A DNA stretch of 64,000 bases from Pseudomonas shahriarae (GTDB taxonomy: Bacteria > Pseudomonadota > Gammaproteobacteria > Pseudomonadales > Pseudomonadaceae). Below the pieces are notes generated by a model that saw only the letters and a program-made list of their open reading frames with translations, ran no database searches and was not told the origin of the DNA. Below are positions 35,072 to 45,085 of the stretch, in pieces. Within the stretch, counting starts at the first letter, position 1. The number at the start of each line of letters is the position of its first letter. The stretch is from contig NZ_CP077085.1 in the NCBI RefSeq assembly GCF_014268455.2, positions 3,885,001 to 3,949,000 on the forward strand. The letters are read 5' to 3'. The translations under genes and the position numbers were made by a program.

Positions 35072-36172
35072 TCACCCGCGCCGGGCAGCACGCTCGCGCA
35101 GATACTCCACCACCGCGCCCTGCTCCCCGGAAAACTCGATCCGGGCGCCCTTCTTCTCACGCTGGAACGCGTACATCGGATCGTAATATTCACGCAGCCC
35201 GACAATCCAGCCGCGATGCAAATCCACGTTCCCCGAGCGGGCCTGCTCGGCCAGGGCGTCCTGCATCAGCCCGTGCAAGCGCTGGTAGCGCTCCCCACCC
35301 AGACGCTTGTGGATATTGGCCAGGCTCTGCACCAGGCGCTCGGCGAACAGGCAGAAGCCCGCTTCACCAAACTCTGCGTTGAACTGCGCGCACAGGTCGA
35401 TCACATAGTCGCGCAAGACCCGCTCGACGCGGTTTTCCAGGCTCTCTTCCAGCCACACCATCGGGTACGCCTGCATGCCCCGGTGCAGGTTCAGCGGCAA
35501 GGCGCAGCTACCGATCATGCGGCTTTCGTCCTCAAGCACAAACTGCTCGATGCCCCGCGCGCGCTTTTTCAGTACGTCCACCGCCAGGCGGTTTTCAAAG
35601 TCGATATTCGACGGCTGGCCCGTGGCCCGCTTGCCAAAGCTGGAGCCCCGGTGGTTGGCGTAGCCTTCCAGGTCCAGGCCGTTGCGCAGTTGTTGGAGCA
35701 CCTCGGTCTTGCCGCTGCCGGTCAGGCCACCCAGCAGGACGAAATCGCACTGCTCCACAGCCTGGTCCACGGTCTCCAGCAAGAAGGTACGCATAGCCTT
35801 GTAGCCACCGCCGACCCGGGGATAGTCGATCCCCGCTTCGTCCTTGAGCACCTTCTGCACCAAGTGCGAGCGCAAGCCGCCACGGAAGCAATACAGGTAA
35901 CCGTCAGGGTTGGTCTGGGCAAACGCGGTCCAGCGCGCCAGCCGCTCCTGCAGCGTTGCGCCGCTGACCAGTTGGTGCCCCAGCACAATCGCCGCCTGCT
36001 GCCCTTGCTGCTTATAGCAAGTGCCCACCCGCTGGCGTTCGTCATCGTTCATCAACGGCAGGTTGACCACGCCGGGGAACGCACCCTTGACGAATTCGAC
36101 CGGCGCACGGGTATCCATCATCGGCCGGTCGTTAAGAAAGATATCGCGGTAATCGGTGATGTCGATGGGCAT
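35072..36172 (-). CDS. mnmH: tRNA 2-selenouridine synthase
   Basis: The 366-residue enzyme (also selU/ybbB) has an N-terminal rhodanese domain ([20 protein letters not shown], catalytic Cys in [11 protein letters not shown] near residue 95) and a C-terminal P-loop domain ([14 protein letters not shown]). It replaces sulfur by selenium at U34 of tRNAs for Lys, Glu and Gln, using selenophosphate. Its ATG overlaps the stop codon of selD (ATGA at 36172), showing translational coupling with the selenophosphate supplier. Confidence 0.94.
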   Translation of the reverse strand: MPIDITDYRDIFLNDRPMMDTRAPVEFVKGAFPGVVNLPLMNDDERQRVGTCYKQQGQQAAIVLGHQLVSGATLQERLARWTAFAQTNPDGYLYCFRGGLRSHLVQKVLKDEAGIDYPRVGGGYKAMRTFLLETVDQAVEQCDFVLLGGLTGSGKTEVLQQLRNGLDLEGYANHRGSSFGKRATGQPSNIDFENRLAVDVLKKRARGIEQFVLEDESRMIGSCALPLNLHRGMQAYPMVWLEESLENRVERVLRDYVIDLCAQFNAEFGEAGFCLFAERLVQSLANIHKRLGGERYQRLHGLMQDALAEQARSGNVDLHRGWIVGLREYYDPMYAFQREKKGARIEFSGEQGAVVEYLRERAARRG

Positions 36173-37206
36173 CAAGACACCTCTACCGCGTGGCTCTGTC
36201 GCTCGACCAACTGGCCAATGGGCCCAAGGTTCAGCCCCAGTTCGGCCGCTGCCGCGAGAAACTCGGCTTCGCCCTCAGGCGTGACCGCCACCAGCAACCC
36301 GCCACTGGTTTGCGGGTCGCACAGCACGCGCTTGTGCAACTCATTGATACGGCCCAGTTGGCGCGAGTAACTGTCGAAGTTGCGCAACGTACCGCCAGGC
36401 ACACAACCCTGGTCAAGGTAGTACTCGACCCCTGGCAGACGTGGGACTTTTTCGTATTCGATAAGCGCGGTCAAACCGCTGCCGTCAGCCATTTCCACGA
36501 GGTGCCCGAGCAGGCCGAAACCGGTCACGTCGGTCATGGCGCTGACCCCGGCCAGCTTGCCAAAGCGGCTGCCGGGCTTGTTGAGGGTGCACATCCAGTC
36601 CCGCGCCAGGCCGATATCGGCTTCCCGCAGCTTGCCCTTCTTCTCGGCGGTAGTAAGGATGCCGATGCCCAGGGGTTTGGTCAGGTACAAGCGGCAACCG
36701 GCGGTGGCGGTGTCGTTGCGCTTCATATGACGCTTGTGCACCAGCCCGGTGACGGCCAGGCCGAAGATCGGCTCCGGGGCGTCGATGGAGTGCCCACCGG
36801 CCAGGGGAATGCCCGCCGCGTCGCACACCGCACGGCCACCGCGAATCACTTCCCGGGCGATCTCCGGGGCCAGCACATTGACCGGCCAGCCGAGAATCGC
36901 GATGGCCATCAACGGATCGCCGCCCATGGCGTAGATATCGCTGATGGCGTTGGTGGCAGCAATGCGCCCGAAATCGAAGGGATCGTCGACGATCGGCATG
37001 AAAAAGTCCGTGGTGGACACCACCCCGCGCTCGTCATCAATGGCGTACACCGCCGCGTCGTCCCGCGAGGCATTACCCACCCAGAGCTTGGGGTCGAGGT
37101 TCTGCGCACCGCTGCCGGCGAGGATCACTTCCAGCACCTGTGGCGAAATCTTGCAGCCGCAACCGGCACCGTGGCTGTACTGGGTCAGGCGAATCGGCTC
37201 GTTCAT
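36172..37206 (-). CDS. selD: Selenide, water dikinase (selenophosphate synthetase)
   Basis: The 344-residue enzyme makes selenophosphate from selenide and ATP. The N-terminal active site [11 protein letters not shown] has Cys, not selenocysteine, at the catalytic position; [27 protein letters not shown] and [18 protein letters not shown] are the ATP/Mg motifs of the PurM-like fold. It is upstream of and overlaps mnmH, so here selenium flow is directed at least to tRNA modification. The start at 37206 fits the family N-terminus. Confidence 0.95.
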   Translation of the reverse strand: MNEPIRLTQYSHGAGCGCKISPQVLEVILAGSGAQNLDPKLWVGNASRDDAAVYAIDDERGVVSTTDFFMPIVDDPFDFGRIAATNAISDIYAMGGDPLMAIAILGWPVNVLAPEIAREVIRGGRAVCDAAGIPLAGGHSIDAPEPIFGLAVTGLVHKRHMKRNDTATAGCRLYLTKPLGIGILTTAEKKGKLREADIGLARDWMCTLNKPGSRFGKLAGVSAMTDVTGFGLLGHLVEMADGSGLTALIEYEKVPRLPGVEYYLDQGCVPGGTLRNFDSYSRQLGRINELHKRVLCDPQTSGGLLVAVTPEGEAEFLAAAAELGLNLGPIGQLVERQSHAVEVS

Positions 37207-37250
37207 GGTGGACCTCAAACTATCAAGTGCGGGGATTCTAACAGACAGCA

Positions 37251-37288
37251 AAAGGCCGGCTGGGCTCTTGTGAGCGCAGCCGGCCTTT
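37251..37288 (-). terminator. Rho-independent terminator downstream of terC
   Basis: On the minus strand, AAAGGCCGGCTG and CAGCCGGCCTTT form a 12-bp stem followed by TTGCTG. It lies between the terC stop (37301) and selD, so the two are separate transcription units. Confidence 0.8.
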
Positions 37289-37300
37289 GGGGTTCAGCGG

Positions 37301-38050
37301 TTACTGGCGGGCAGCGAGCAAACGCTTGTGGCGATTACGCCGGGCAATGTTCAGGCACTCGATGGCAGCCGAGAAAGCCATGGCCGCGTACACGTAGCCT
37401 TTCGGCACATGGGCACCGAAGCCTTCGGCGATCAAGGTCATGCCGATCATGATCAAGAAGCCCAGGGCCAGCATGACCACGGTCGGGTTGTCGTTGATGA
37501 ACTTGGCCAGGGGTTCAGCCGCCACCAGCATCACGATTACCGACGTCACCACAGCAATGATCATGATCGGCAAGTGCTCGGTCATACCGACGGCGGTGAT
37601 GATGCTGTCGATAGAGAACACCAGGTCGAGCAACAGGATCTGCCCGATGGCCGCGGCAAAGCCGATAGCCACGGTGTTGCCGACGCTGGCCTTCTCTTCG
37701 GGCTCCGGGTCCATGCTGTGGTGGATCTCGGTGGTTGCCTTCCATACCAGGAACAGGCCGCCGGCGATCAGGATCATGTCCTTCCACGAAAACGCCTGGC
37801 CGAAGACTTCGAATACCGGCGAGGTCAATTGCACAATAAACGCGATGGTGCTCAACAGGCCCAGGCGCAGTATCAGCGCCATGCTGATGCCGATGCGCCG
37901 TGCCTTGGCCCGGTGCTGCTCCGGCAATTTATTGGTGAGGATCGAGATGAAGATCAGGTTGTCGATCCCCAGCACGATTTCCATGACGATCAATGTCGCC
38001 AGGGCCACCCAGGCGGTAGGGCTCGCGGCCAGTTGTACAAGATAATCCAT
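37301..38050 (-). CDS. TerC-family integral membrane protein
   Basis: The 249-residue protein has about 7 transmembrane helices and the TerC hallmarks: [15 protein letters not shown] in helix 2, [16 protein letters not shown] and a loop with [10 protein letters not shown]. Family members (e.g. Alx, YgaP-type) export manganese or are linked to tellurite and pH stress. Asp residues in the GIDN and SID motifs are likely metal ligands. No ter cluster is present, so the family label should not be read as tellurite resistance. Confidence 0.9.
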   Translation of the reverse strand: MDYLVQLAASPTAWVALATLIVMEIVLGIDNLIFISILTNKLPEQHRAKARRIGISMALILRLGLLSTIAFIVQLTSPVFEVFGQAFSWKDMILIAGGLFLVWKATTEIHHSMDPEPEEKASVGNTVAIGFAAAIGQILLLDLVFSIDSIITAVGMTEHLPIMIIAVVTSVIVMLVAAEPLAKFINDNPTVVMLALGFLIMIGMTLIAEGFGAHVPKGYVYAAMAFSAAIECLNIARRNRHKRLLAARQ

Positions 38051-38079
38051 AGGTCAGTCCTGACTCGGTATACGGGGAA

Positions 38080-38331
38080 TTAAGCTTCTTGGGAACTTGG
38101 CTCAGGCTTGGAGTCCTGATCTTGCTCGTCGTCCTTGGGGGCGATCAAGCCCTGGGTCGCTTCGCTCAACGCCTGTTCGGCGGCTTTATGGGTGTCGTCA
38201 ATGGCCTGCTTGGCCGCTTCGCTGGCTTTGCCCAGCACCTGCTGCGTGCTTTTCTCGACCTGGTCGCAACCACTGAGCACCACTAATGAAAGCGCAAGCA
38301 ACGACGCCGCGCCCAGGGAATTGAGTTTCAT
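38080..38331 (-). CDS. Small lipoprotein
   Basis: The 83-residue protein starts MKLNSLGAASLLALSLVVLSGC (split lipobox LSGC, Cys at 22) and continues as an Ala/Lys/Glu amphipathic helix with an acidic, low-complexity tail (KDDEQDQDSKPEPSSQEA). It resembles small helical lipoproteins of unknown function. GAGGAATACATC precedes the ATG. It is next to terC and transcribed in the same direction. Confidence 0.8.
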   Translation of the reverse strand: MKLNSLGAASLLALSLVVLSGCDQVEKSTQQVLGKASEAAKQAIDDTHKAAEQALSEATQGLIAPKDDEQDQDSKPEPSSQEA

Positions 38332-38479
38332 GATGTATTCCTCGTTAGAACCGTTGGGCCCAAGCATTGGGCTCGCGATAGCGAGGCATTCTAAGGAAGC
38401 GAACACTTCAGGAAAATTCGTATTTTTTTCGCTTATACTTCGATTTATACGAAGTAACACTCTGCAACCGAGGCACCTG

Positions 38480-39379
38480 ATGCTCAACTACCGACAACTG
38501 CATTACTTCTGGGTGGTCGCCAAGACCGGCAGCATCGTGCGTGCCTGCGAGCAACTGAACCTCACACCGCAGACCATCAGCGGGCAAATCAGCCTGCTGG
38601 AGCAGACATTTGGTATCGCACTGTTTCAACGAGTCGGCCGCCAGTTGGAACTGACCGAGGCCGGGCGCCAGGCCCTGCCCTATGCCGAGCAGATGTTCCA
38701 GACCGGCAGTGAATTGGAAGCGATGTTGCGCGCCCAGCCCAATGAACAACAGATTGTGTTTCGTGTCGGCGTGGCGGACGTGGTGCCCAAGTCCATCGTC
38801 TACCGCCTGATTGCGCCGACCATGGAGCTGAGCGAGCCGCTGCGCATCACCTGCCGCGAAGACAAACTGGAGCGGCTGTTGGCCGACCTGGCGATCCAGC
38901 GCCTGGACCTGGTGATCTCCGACAGCCCGATGCCGACCCACCTGGATATCAAGGGCTACAGCCAGAAGCTGGGGGAATGTGGCATCAGCTTCTTCGCCAC
39001 CCAGGCGCTGGCGGACCTGCACGGCGGCGATTTCCCACAATGCCTGCACGGTGCGCCGCTGTTGATTCCAGGTGCAGAAACCGTGGTGCGCAGCCGTTTG
39101 CAGCGCTGGTTCGCCGAGCAGCAGATTCGTCCGAAGATTATCGGCGAGTTCGACGACAGCGCCTTGATGCAGGCGTTCGGCCAATCCGGCAGCGGGATTT
39201 TTATCGCCCCCAGCGTGATTGCCGAGGAAGTGCTACGCCAATACGGCGTGGCATTGATTGGCCAGACAGACGCGGTCACCGAGTCGTTCTATGCCATCTC
39301 GGTGGAGCGCAAGGTCAAGCACCCCGGCATCGTGGCGATTACCGAAGGTGCTCGCCGCGAGCTGTTTACCGCGCTTTAG
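38480..39379 (+). CDS. nhaR: NhaR-like LysR transcriptional activator
   Basis: The 299-residue LTTR starts MLNYRQLHYFWVVAKTGSIVRACEQLNLTPQTISGQISLLEQ, which is the NhaR-type HTH (HYFW..AK.GS), and keeps high similarity in RVGVADVVPKSIVYRLIAP. NhaR in E. coli responds to Na+/pH and activates nhaA and others. No nhaA is adjacent here; the downstream convergent gene is an MFS exporter. Start ATG at 38480 follows GAGGCACCTG. Confidence 0.85.
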   Translation: MLNYRQLHYFWVVAKTGSIVRACEQLNLTPQTISGQISLLEQTFGIALFQRVGRQLELTEAGRQALPYAEQMFQTGSELEAMLRAQPNEQQIVFRVGVADVVPKSIVYRLIAPTMELSEPLRITCREDKLERLLADLAIQRLDLVISDSPMPTHLDIKGYSQKLGECGISFFATQALADLHGGDFPQCLHGAPLLIPGAETVVRSRLQRWFAEQQIRPKIIGEFDDSALMQAFGQSGSGIFIAPSVIAEEVLRQYGVALIGQTDAVTESFYAISVERKVKHPGIVAITEGARRELFTAL

Positions 39380-40530
39380 GCGCAGGCGACCCGGGTCTTG
39401 GCGGTCATCAGCCACAGGGCCAGGAGAATCGACAGCAGGATAAACCCCGACGCGGCAAACCCCAGGCTGCCCAGGCCCATGGTGTCGATCACCCGCCCAC
39501 CGACCATCGCGCCCAGGCCAATGCCCAGGTTGGCCCCGGCAATGTTCAAGGACGCAGCAAATGCCGGCGCATGGGGTGCGGCCTTCATCAACCGCACATG
39601 GCTGACCAAAAACAGCGCCGCCTGGGTCACGCCCCAGATCGCCATGGCCGCCGCCAGGCCGAGGGTGGAGTGGATCGCCGGTACCAGCGCCACCATGCCG
39701 GCGATCATAAAGCCGCAGAACACCATAGAAGCGATCAGCGGATGCTTGTCGACCATGCGCCCGCCCAGGGAGTTACCGATCAGGCCGACGGCGCCAAAGC
39801 CCATCAGGCACCAGCCCACCAGGGTGCCATCGAAGCCGGCCAGGCGCTCCAGAATATCGGCCAGGTAGGTGTAAGCGGTGAACATGCCGCTGAAGACCAG
39901 GATCGACAGCAACACATGGCCCTGCATCAACGGGCTGCGCAGGATCTTGAACTGCGAACGCAGGGTCACCGCGTCCTTTTTCACGGTGGTGGCCGGCAGG
40001 TAGATCAACAGCAGCAATGCCTTGAGCATCGCCACCCCGGCGAGGATGCCAAAGGCGCTGCGCCAGCCAAACGCATCGGAGATCAGGGTGCCCACCGGGA
40101 TGCCGAAGACGGTAGCGCAGACAATCCCGAAACCGATCTTGGCAATCGCCCGGCCAGCGTAGTCCGGCCCGACGATGTCCACTGCCGTTTCACTGGCCAG
40201 GGCCCAAAACACCGGCAGCCCCAGAGCGGGAATCAGGCGGGCCACGGCCATCACCCAGATATTCGGCGCCAGGGCCGCCAGGGTATTGGCCGCGCCGAAC
40301 ATCAATAGAATGCTGATAAACAGACGCTTGCGCTCGAAACGCGCGAAATACGCGGTCAGAAACGGCCCGAACGCGGCCACGGTAAAGGCAAACAAAGTCA
40401 CCAGCAGACCGGCCTGGGACACGCTCACATCCAGGTCGCGAGCGATGGAGGGTAATAGCCCGACAATCACAAATTCGGTGGTCAACACGGTAAAACCGGC
40501 TGCGGACAGCAGCAGGATGGGCAACAACAT
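39376..40530 (-). CDS. MFS efflux transporter (AraJ/sugar-efflux type)
   Basis: The 384-residue, roughly 12-helix transporter has TTEFVIVGLLPSIARDLDVS at helix 1 and AYFARFERKRLF as motif A, features of the DHA1 AraJ/YdhP-like exporters. It overlaps the end of nhaR by 4 bp in a convergent arrangement. The start at 40530 (MLLPILLLSAAGF) was preferred over a longer frame lacking conservation. The substrate is unknown. Confidence 0.86.
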   Translation of the reverse strand: MLLPILLLSAAGFTVLTTEFVIVGLLPSIARDLDVSVSQAGLLVTLFAFTVAAFGPFLTAYFARFERKRLFISILLMFGAANTLAALAPNIWVMAVARLIPALGLPVFWALASETAVDIVGPDYAGRAIAKIGFGIVCATVFGIPVGTLISDAFGWRSAFGILAGVAMLKALLLLIYLPATTVKKDAVTLRSQFKILRSPLMQGHVLLSILVFSGMFTAYTYLADILERLAGFDGTLVGWCLMGFGAVGLIGNSLGGRMVDKHPLIASMVFCGFMIAGMVALVPAIHSTLGLAAAMAIWGVTQAALFLVSHVRLMKAAPHAPAFAASLNIAGANLGIGLGAMVGGRVIDTMGLGSLGFAASGFILLSILLALWLMTAKTRVACA

Positions 40531-40739
40531 GCACAACTCCAGAAACGGCGACGCCAGCGTTAGCCTTGAGGCCCGCTGACAGAGATATAAGAAGAGGATG
40601 GCGAATCTTAACAGAATGTGACCGTGCCACACACGGACTTGGCGACTGAATGCCGCAGTAAACTGGATATTTCCTACAGCATGTTAGACTTCGCGCCCTG
40701 CATAGCGCTGTACACATTAAAAAAACTAGAGACACTCTT

Positions 40740-41963
40740 ATGACTGCTGCTCCCTCTCTCTTTCAACGACTTATGCGCCTCAGCCTGGTCACCCAGATTG
40801 TCATCGGCCTGGCCGCTGGCATCTTACTGGCCCTGCTGTCGCCCAGTGCGGCCCTGTCCACCGCGTTTATCGGCAAGGTATTTGTCTCGGCGCTCAAGGC
40901 CGTGGCGCCAATCCTGGTGTTTGTGCTGGTGATGGCCTCGATTGCCAACCACAAGCATGGCCAGGAAACCCATATCCGGCCGATTCTGTTCCTGTACCTG
41001 CTGGGCACCTTTTCCGCTGCGGCGGTCGCGGTCATTGCCAGCACCCTCTTCCCCTCGAACCTGGTGCTCAGCACCCATGACGTGGCCGTCAGCGCCCCTG
41101 GCGGGATTGGCGAGGTAATGCAGGGCCTGGTGCTCAGCGTGGTGGACAACCCTATCAGCGCCCTGATGAACGCCAACTTCATCGGGATCCTGGCCTGGGC
41201 CATCGGCATGGGCATCGCGATCCGTCATGCCGGGGAAACCACCCGTACCGTGCTGGCCGACCTGTCCAACGGCGTCACGCTGATCGTGCGCGTGGTGATT
41301 CGCTTCGCCCCCCTGGGTATTTTCGGCCTGGTGGCCTCGACCCTGGCTGCTTCCGGCTTCGATGCCTTGCTGGGTTATGCGCACCTGTTGCTGGTGTTGA
41401 TCGGCTGCATGCTGTTCGTGGCACTGGTGGTCAATCCAGCCATCGTGTTCTGGAAACTGCGCCGCAACCCGTACCCGCTGGTGCTGTTGTGCCTGCGTGA
41501 AAGTGGGATCACCGCCTTCTTCACCCGCAGTTCGGCGGCCAATATCCCGGTCAACCTGGCGTTGAGTGAGCGCCTGGGCCTGCATGAAGACACCTATTCG
41601 GTGTCGATCCCGTTGGGTGCGACCATCAATATGGCCGGCGCCGCGATCACCATTACCGTGCTGACCCTGGCGGCCGTGCACACCTTGGGCATCGCCGTCG
41701 ACCTGCCGACCGCCGTGCTGCTCAGCGTGGTTGCGGCGGTCTGTGCGTGTGGCGCGTCGGGTGTGGCCGGGGGTTCGCTGTTGCTGATTCCACTGGCGTG
41801 CAGCCTGTTCGGCATTCCGAGTGAAATCGCCATGCAAGTGGTGGCCGTAGGCTTCATTATCGGGGTTTTGCAGGATTCGGCGGAAACCGCGCTGAACTCG
41901 TCTACCGACGTGTTGTTCACCGCTGCGGCGTGCCTGGGCCAGGAAGACAAGAACCCGGCCTGA
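40740..41963 (+). CDS. sstT: Serine/threonine:Na+ symporter
   Basis: The 407-residue protein of the dicarboxylate/amino acid:cation symporter family has about 9 helices and the SstT signatures: [47 protein letters not shown] (hairpin Ser-rich motif) and [23 protein letters not shown]. It imports serine and threonine with Na+ across the inner membrane. It is monocistronic. Identification is firm on motif order and length. Confidence 0.93.
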   Translation: MTAAPSLFQRLMRLSLVTQIVIGLAAGILLALLSPSAALSTAFIGKVFVSALKAVAPILVFVLVMASIANHKHGQETHIRPILFLYLLGTFSAAAVAVIASTLFPSNLVLSTHDVAVSAPGGIGEVMQGLVLSVVDNPISALMNANFIGILAWAIGMGIAIRHAGETTRTVLADLSNGVTLIVRVVIRFAPLGIFGLVASTLAASGFDALLGYAHLLLVLIGCMLFVALVVNPAIVFWKLRRNPYPLVLLCLRESGITAFFTRSSAANIPVNLALSERLGLHEDTYSVSIPLGATINMAGAAITITVLTLAAVHTLGIAVDLPTAVLLSVVAAVCACGASGVAGGSLLLIPLACSLFGIPSEIAMQVVAVGFIIGVLQDSAETALNSSTDVLFTAAACLGQEDKNPA

Positions 41964-41978
41964 CACAACCCGGCAAGC

Positions 41979-42039
41979 AAGTGGGCGCTGGTTTGGGTGG
42001 AAGCTGGCTTGCCAGCTCCCATACAAGCCAGCTCCCACA
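41979..42039. repeat. Rearranged REP cluster
   Basis: GGAAGCTGGCTTGCCAGCTCCCATACAAGCCAGCTCCCACA shows two REP tails in one orientation plus a short hairpin (GCTGGCTTGCCAGC) instead of the usual doublet. Confidence 0.65.
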
Positions 42040-42064
42040 TTGGTTTTGCGGTGTGACTCGGGGC

Positions 42065-42574
42065 TTAGAACGCGCCCATGTAGTCACGCTTGCCCACTTC
42101 CACACCGTTATGACGCAGCAAGGCGTAGGCGGTGGTGACGTGGAAGAAGAACTGCGGCAGGCCGTAGGTCAGCAAGTAGGACTGGCCGCTGAAGCGTTTC
42201 TCTTTAGGCGTGCCCGGACGGGTGACGATCTCGATACCTTCCTTGCCGTCGATCTGTGCCGGGGTGATGGTGTCGATAAAGGCCAGGACCTTGGCGATCA
42301 GCGCTTGCAGGTCAGCGAAGGTAACTTCGGTATCTTCGTATTTCGGCACTTCGATCTCAGCCAGGCGCGCGGAAACGCCCTTGGCAAAATCCACGGCGAT
42401 CTGTACCTGACGGACCAGCGGGAACATGTCCGGGAACAGACGCGCCTGCAGCAAGGCGTTAGGGTCGATGTTCTTGGCGGTGGCGTGGGCCTCGGCCTTG
42501 TTCAGCACATCGCTCAGGGCGTTGAGCATTTGCTTGAAGACCGGAAGTGAAGCGGCGTACAGGGAAATAGTCAT
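42065..42574 (-). CDS. DUF1993 family protein
   Basis: The 169-residue protein (MTISLYAASLPVFKQMLNAL...) matches the DUF1993 pattern: helical throughout with FPLVRQVQIAVDFAKG, GTPKEKRFSGQSYLLTYGLPQFFFHVTTAYALLRHNGV near the C-terminus and conserved His/Tyr, a DinB-like four-helix arrangement. There is no signal peptide. Function is unknown. The gene is monocistronic and convergent with sstT. Confidence 0.85.
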   Translation of the reverse strand: MTISLYAASLPVFKQMLNALSDVLNKAEAHATAKNIDPNALLQARLFPDMFPLVRQVQIAVDFAKGVSARLAEIEVPKYEDTEVTFADLQALIAKVLAFIDTITPAQIDGKEGIEIVTRPGTPKEKRFSGQSYLLTYGLPQFFFHVTTAYALLRHNGVEVGKRDYMGAF

Positions 42575-42689
42575 GACAGTCTCGACAGTGGTGACAGGGT
42601 TTGAACAGCGGCGATTATAGACATGAGCGCTGCTTGTCTTTTATTTTTTCGGGATTAGGCTAGTGGGCTCACTGCATAGGGAAAGCGCG

Positions 42690-43337
42690 ATGACCGCCGA
42701 GCACGACACCACCTCTTCCGAGCCGCGCCTGAACAGCACGGAAATCCGCGTTTTGGGCTGCCTGATCGAGAAACAGGCCACTAACCCGGAAACCTACCCG
42801 CTGACCCTCAACGCCCTGGTCCTGGCCTGCAACCAGAAAACCAGCCGGGAACCGGTGATGAACCTCAGCCAGGGCCAGGTTGGCCAGAGCCTGCGCGCCC
42901 TGGAGGGCCGTGGTTTTACCAAGCTGGTGATGGGCAGTCGCGCCGACCGCTGGGAACACCGCGTGGACAAGGCCCTGGAACTGGTGCCGGCACAGGTGAT
43001 CCTTACCGGCCTGCTGTTCCTGCGCGGGCCGCAGACGGTCAACGAACTGCTGACCCGCAGCGGGCGCATGCATGATTTTGAAGATGCCGAGCAGGTGGTG
43101 CATCAGCTGGAACGCCTGATCGCCCGCGACCTGGCGGTACTGGTACCCAAGCAGGCCGGCCAGCGCGAAGACCGCTACACCCACTCCCTGGGTGACCCCG
43201 CGGATATCGAGGCGATCCTGGCCGCACGCGGTAGCCCGGTGGAGCGCAGCAGCGCCAGTGGGGTTTCCGTGGAGCGCATCGAGGAGCTGGAGGCGCGGAT
43301 TGCGGCGCTGGAAGAGCGCCTGTCACGCCTCGAATAA
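42690..43337 (+). CDS. YceH/DUF480 family protein
   Basis: The 215-residue protein has two winged-helix-like segments: [40 protein letters not shown] (about 14-53) and [24 protein letters not shown] (about 100-125). A short C-terminal coiled coil ([20 protein letters not shown]) probably mediates oligomerisation. YceH is a conserved DNA-binding-like protein of unknown role. ATG at 42690 with GGGAAAGCGCG. Confidence 0.88.
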   Translation: MTAEHDTTSSEPRLNSTEIRVLGCLIEKQATNPETYPLTLNALVLACNQKTSREPVMNLSQGQVGQSLRALEGRGFTKLVMGSRADRWEHRVDKALELVPAQVILTGLLFLRGPQTVNELLTRSGRMHDFEDAEQVVHQLERLIARDLAVLVPKQAGQREDRYTHSLGDPADIEAILAARGSPVERSSASGVSVERIEELEARIAALEERLSRLE

Positions 43338-43364
43338 ACGTCCCCCCTTATGGGAGCGGACTTG

Positions 43365-43453
43365 TGTGGGAGCGGGCTTGCTGGCGAAAGCAGTGGGTCA
43401 TTCAACACCAATGTTTGCTGGGCCGACGTCGTCGCGAGCAAGCCCGCTCCCAC
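43365..43453. repeat. REPIN plus a solo REP tail downstream
   Basis: TGTGGGAGCGGGCTTGCTGGCGAAAGCAG and its mate GCGAGCAAGCCCGCTCCCACA form one doublet; an additional GCTTGCCCGCTCCCACA tail lies at about 43493-43509 and a TGGGAGCGGA head at about 43350. Confidence 0.85.
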
Positions 43454-43523
43454 ATTTGATCTTCGCTGCTTTGAGCATTGCGTTGCATTAGGGCTTGCCC
43501 GCTCCCACATGGGCCGGCGGTGT

Positions 43524-44342
43524 TTACTGCCGGGCGAAATCCACGGCCTTCTGGAACTGTTCGTCCGTCGGCCGGATGCCGGTGTACAGCACGAACTGCT
43601 CCAGGGCCTGGATCGCGATCACTTCCAGGCCGGTAATCACCCGCTTGCCCTGGGCCCTGCCCCGCACGATCAAGGGCGTTTCGGCGGGGATCGCCACCAC
43701 ATCGAACACGGTGTCTGCCGCATCAATTGCGTCGGCCTCGAAGGCCAGGTCCTGCGCCTGGGCGCCGCCAGTCATGCCGATCGGCGTCACGTTGACCAGC
43801 ATCTGCGGGCGCGCTTCACCCAAGGTCGCCTGCCACTGATAGCCCAGGTTCTGCGCCAGGGCCCGACCCGCCGTTTCATTGCGCGCAACGATCACGCCAT
43901 TGGCATAGCCACCATCCCGCAAGGCACTGGCCACGGCCTTGGCCATGCCGCCGCTGCCGTACAGGGCGAAGGTCGAGTCCTTGGGCACCGCGTGTTTTTG
44001 CAGCAGTTGCTCGATGGCGATGTAGTCGGTGTTGTAGGCCTTGAGGTGCCCGGCGGTGTTGACAATGGTGTTGATCGAGGCGATGGCGCGGGCCGATTCG
44101 TCGAGCTCATCGACCAGCTCGATGCAGGCTTCCTTGAACGGCATCGACACCCCACACCCACGAATCCCCAAGGCACGGATCCCGGCCACGGCGCCGTTCA
44201 AGTCCTGGCTGCTGAACGCTTTGTAGTAGAAGTTCAGCCCCAGCTGCTCATACAAATGGTTATGAAATCGCAGGCCGAAATTGCCCGGACGGGCCGACAG
44301 CGACATGCACAACTGGGTATCCTTGTTGGGGTTCATCAGCAT
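43524..44342 (-). CDS. Shikimate dehydrogenase-like protein (AroE paralogue)
   Basis: The 272-residue oxidoreductase has the N-terminal substrate domain with SMPFKEACIELVDE (catalytic Lys) and NTDY (catalytic Asp), and a C-terminal NAD(P) domain (YGSGGMAKAVASALRDGG). The N-terminus (LSARPGNFGLRFHNHLYEQLGLN) lacks the usual AroE S-S/GxPI pocket, matching SDH-like (SdhL) paralogues with low shikimate activity. The housekeeping aroE is therefore probably elsewhere. Flanks do not reveal a pathway. Confidence 0.86.
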   Translation of the reverse strand: MLMNPNKDTQLCMSLSARPGNFGLRFHNHLYEQLGLNFYYKAFSSQDLNGAVAGIRALGIRGCGVSMPFKEACIELVDELDESARAIASINTIVNTAGHLKAYNTDYIAIEQLLQKHAVPKDSTFALYGSGGMAKAVASALRDGGYANGVIVARNETAGRALAQNLGYQWQATLGEARPQMLVNVTPIGMTGGAQAQDLAFEADAIDAADTVFDVVAIPAETPLIVRGRAQGKRVITGLEVIAIQALEQFVLYTGIRPTDEQFQKAVDFARQ

Positions 44343-44507
44343 CGGTAACGCCTCTTCGAAGTAAGCAAATCGGTACAGACCTTACACAACCTTTACCTAG
44401 TGGCCGTGCTGTTTTCCTGAAATACGTTGTCTTAAAAGTATCCCCGCGACAATCCTTGAGTCTATTGATTGCAGACCACAAGCGCAGGGGCCAACCGAGG
44501 AAAGACC

Positions 44508-44855
44508 ATGATTCGTAAAATCCCCAGGATCGCTTTGCTGATCGGTGCACTTGCTGTAGCCGGCCAAGCCTCCGCCCATGGTGGCGGTTGGGGTGGCCCG
44601 GCCGTATTGGGTGCGGTTGTCGGCGCAGCCGTAGTTGGCTCTGTGATCGCCAGCCATGATCGACCGGTGTATGTGCAGCAGCAACCGGTGTATTACCAGC
44701 CACAGCCGGTGTATGCCGCCCCGCCACCGGTCTATTACCAGCCGGCGCCAGTGTACGTGCAGCAGCCGGTGTATTACCGCCGGGCGCCCGTATATTACGG
44801 GCCACCACGTGGCTACTACGGCCCGCCCCGCGGCTATTACGGGCGTGGCTGGTAA
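44508..44855 (+). CDS. Secreted Tyr/Pro-rich protein with PVYYQP repeats
   Basis: The 115-residue protein has a signal peptide (MIRKIPRIALLIGALAV...ASA), a Gly/Ala/Val-rich segment with glycine-zipper-like GAVVGAAVVGSV (about 33-45), and a C-terminal half made of degenerate PVYYQP/PVYVQQ units ending in three GYYG motifs. Such proteins are exported and often envelope-associated; the function is unknown. GAGGAAAG precedes the ATG. A strong terminator follows. Confidence 0.82.
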   Translation: MIRKIPRIALLIGALAVAGQASAHGGGWGGPAVLGAVVGAAVVGSVIASHDRPVYVQQQPVYYQPQPVYAAPPPVYYQPAPVYVQQPVYYRRAPVYYGPPRGYYGPPRGYYGRGW

Positions 44856-44865
44856 ACCCAGCAGC

Positions 44866-44896
44866 AAAAGCCCCGCACACCCGGCGGGGCTTTTTT
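44866..44896 (+). terminator. Rho-independent terminator of the Tyr/Pro-rich gene
   Basis: AAAAGCCCCGC and GCGGGGCTTTT form an 11-bp stem around CACACCC, followed by six T in total. Confidence 0.92.
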
Positions 44897-44932
44897 ATGG
44901 GTGGCCTGGTCTGAATAAATCTCGCCAGGGTC

Positions 44933-45059
44933 GTTATGGGGACAACCCTGGCTGTTAATTCCGACATTATTAAGGCCAACGTGCACTTGCCCAATTGGGG
45001 GCCGCGCTGTCATGTTTGTGTCACACGGCACTCTCACTATCAAAACTGTCCCCCATAAC
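44933..45059. promoter_or_regulatory. Widely spaced inverted repeat upstream of small ORFs
   Basis: GTTATGGGGACA (44933-44944) is mirrored by TGTCCCCCATAAC (45047-45059) with one extra C. The two are about 100 bp apart, and the second ends 26 bp before the ATG at 45086. It could be a pair of regulator sites or a long-range RNA stem. Confidence 0.35.
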
Positions 45060-45085
45060 AGGCCATAACAACAAGGACGCCCAGC

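Noticed and set aside
37301..38050. Tellurite-resistance cluster
   Set aside because: Only a TerC-family gene is present, with no terABDEZ genes; the family is broader than tellurite resistance.
38977..40308. 443-codon plus-strand ORF across the nhaR end and the MFS gene
   Set aside because: It spans two genuine genes in other frames and has low-complexity composition.
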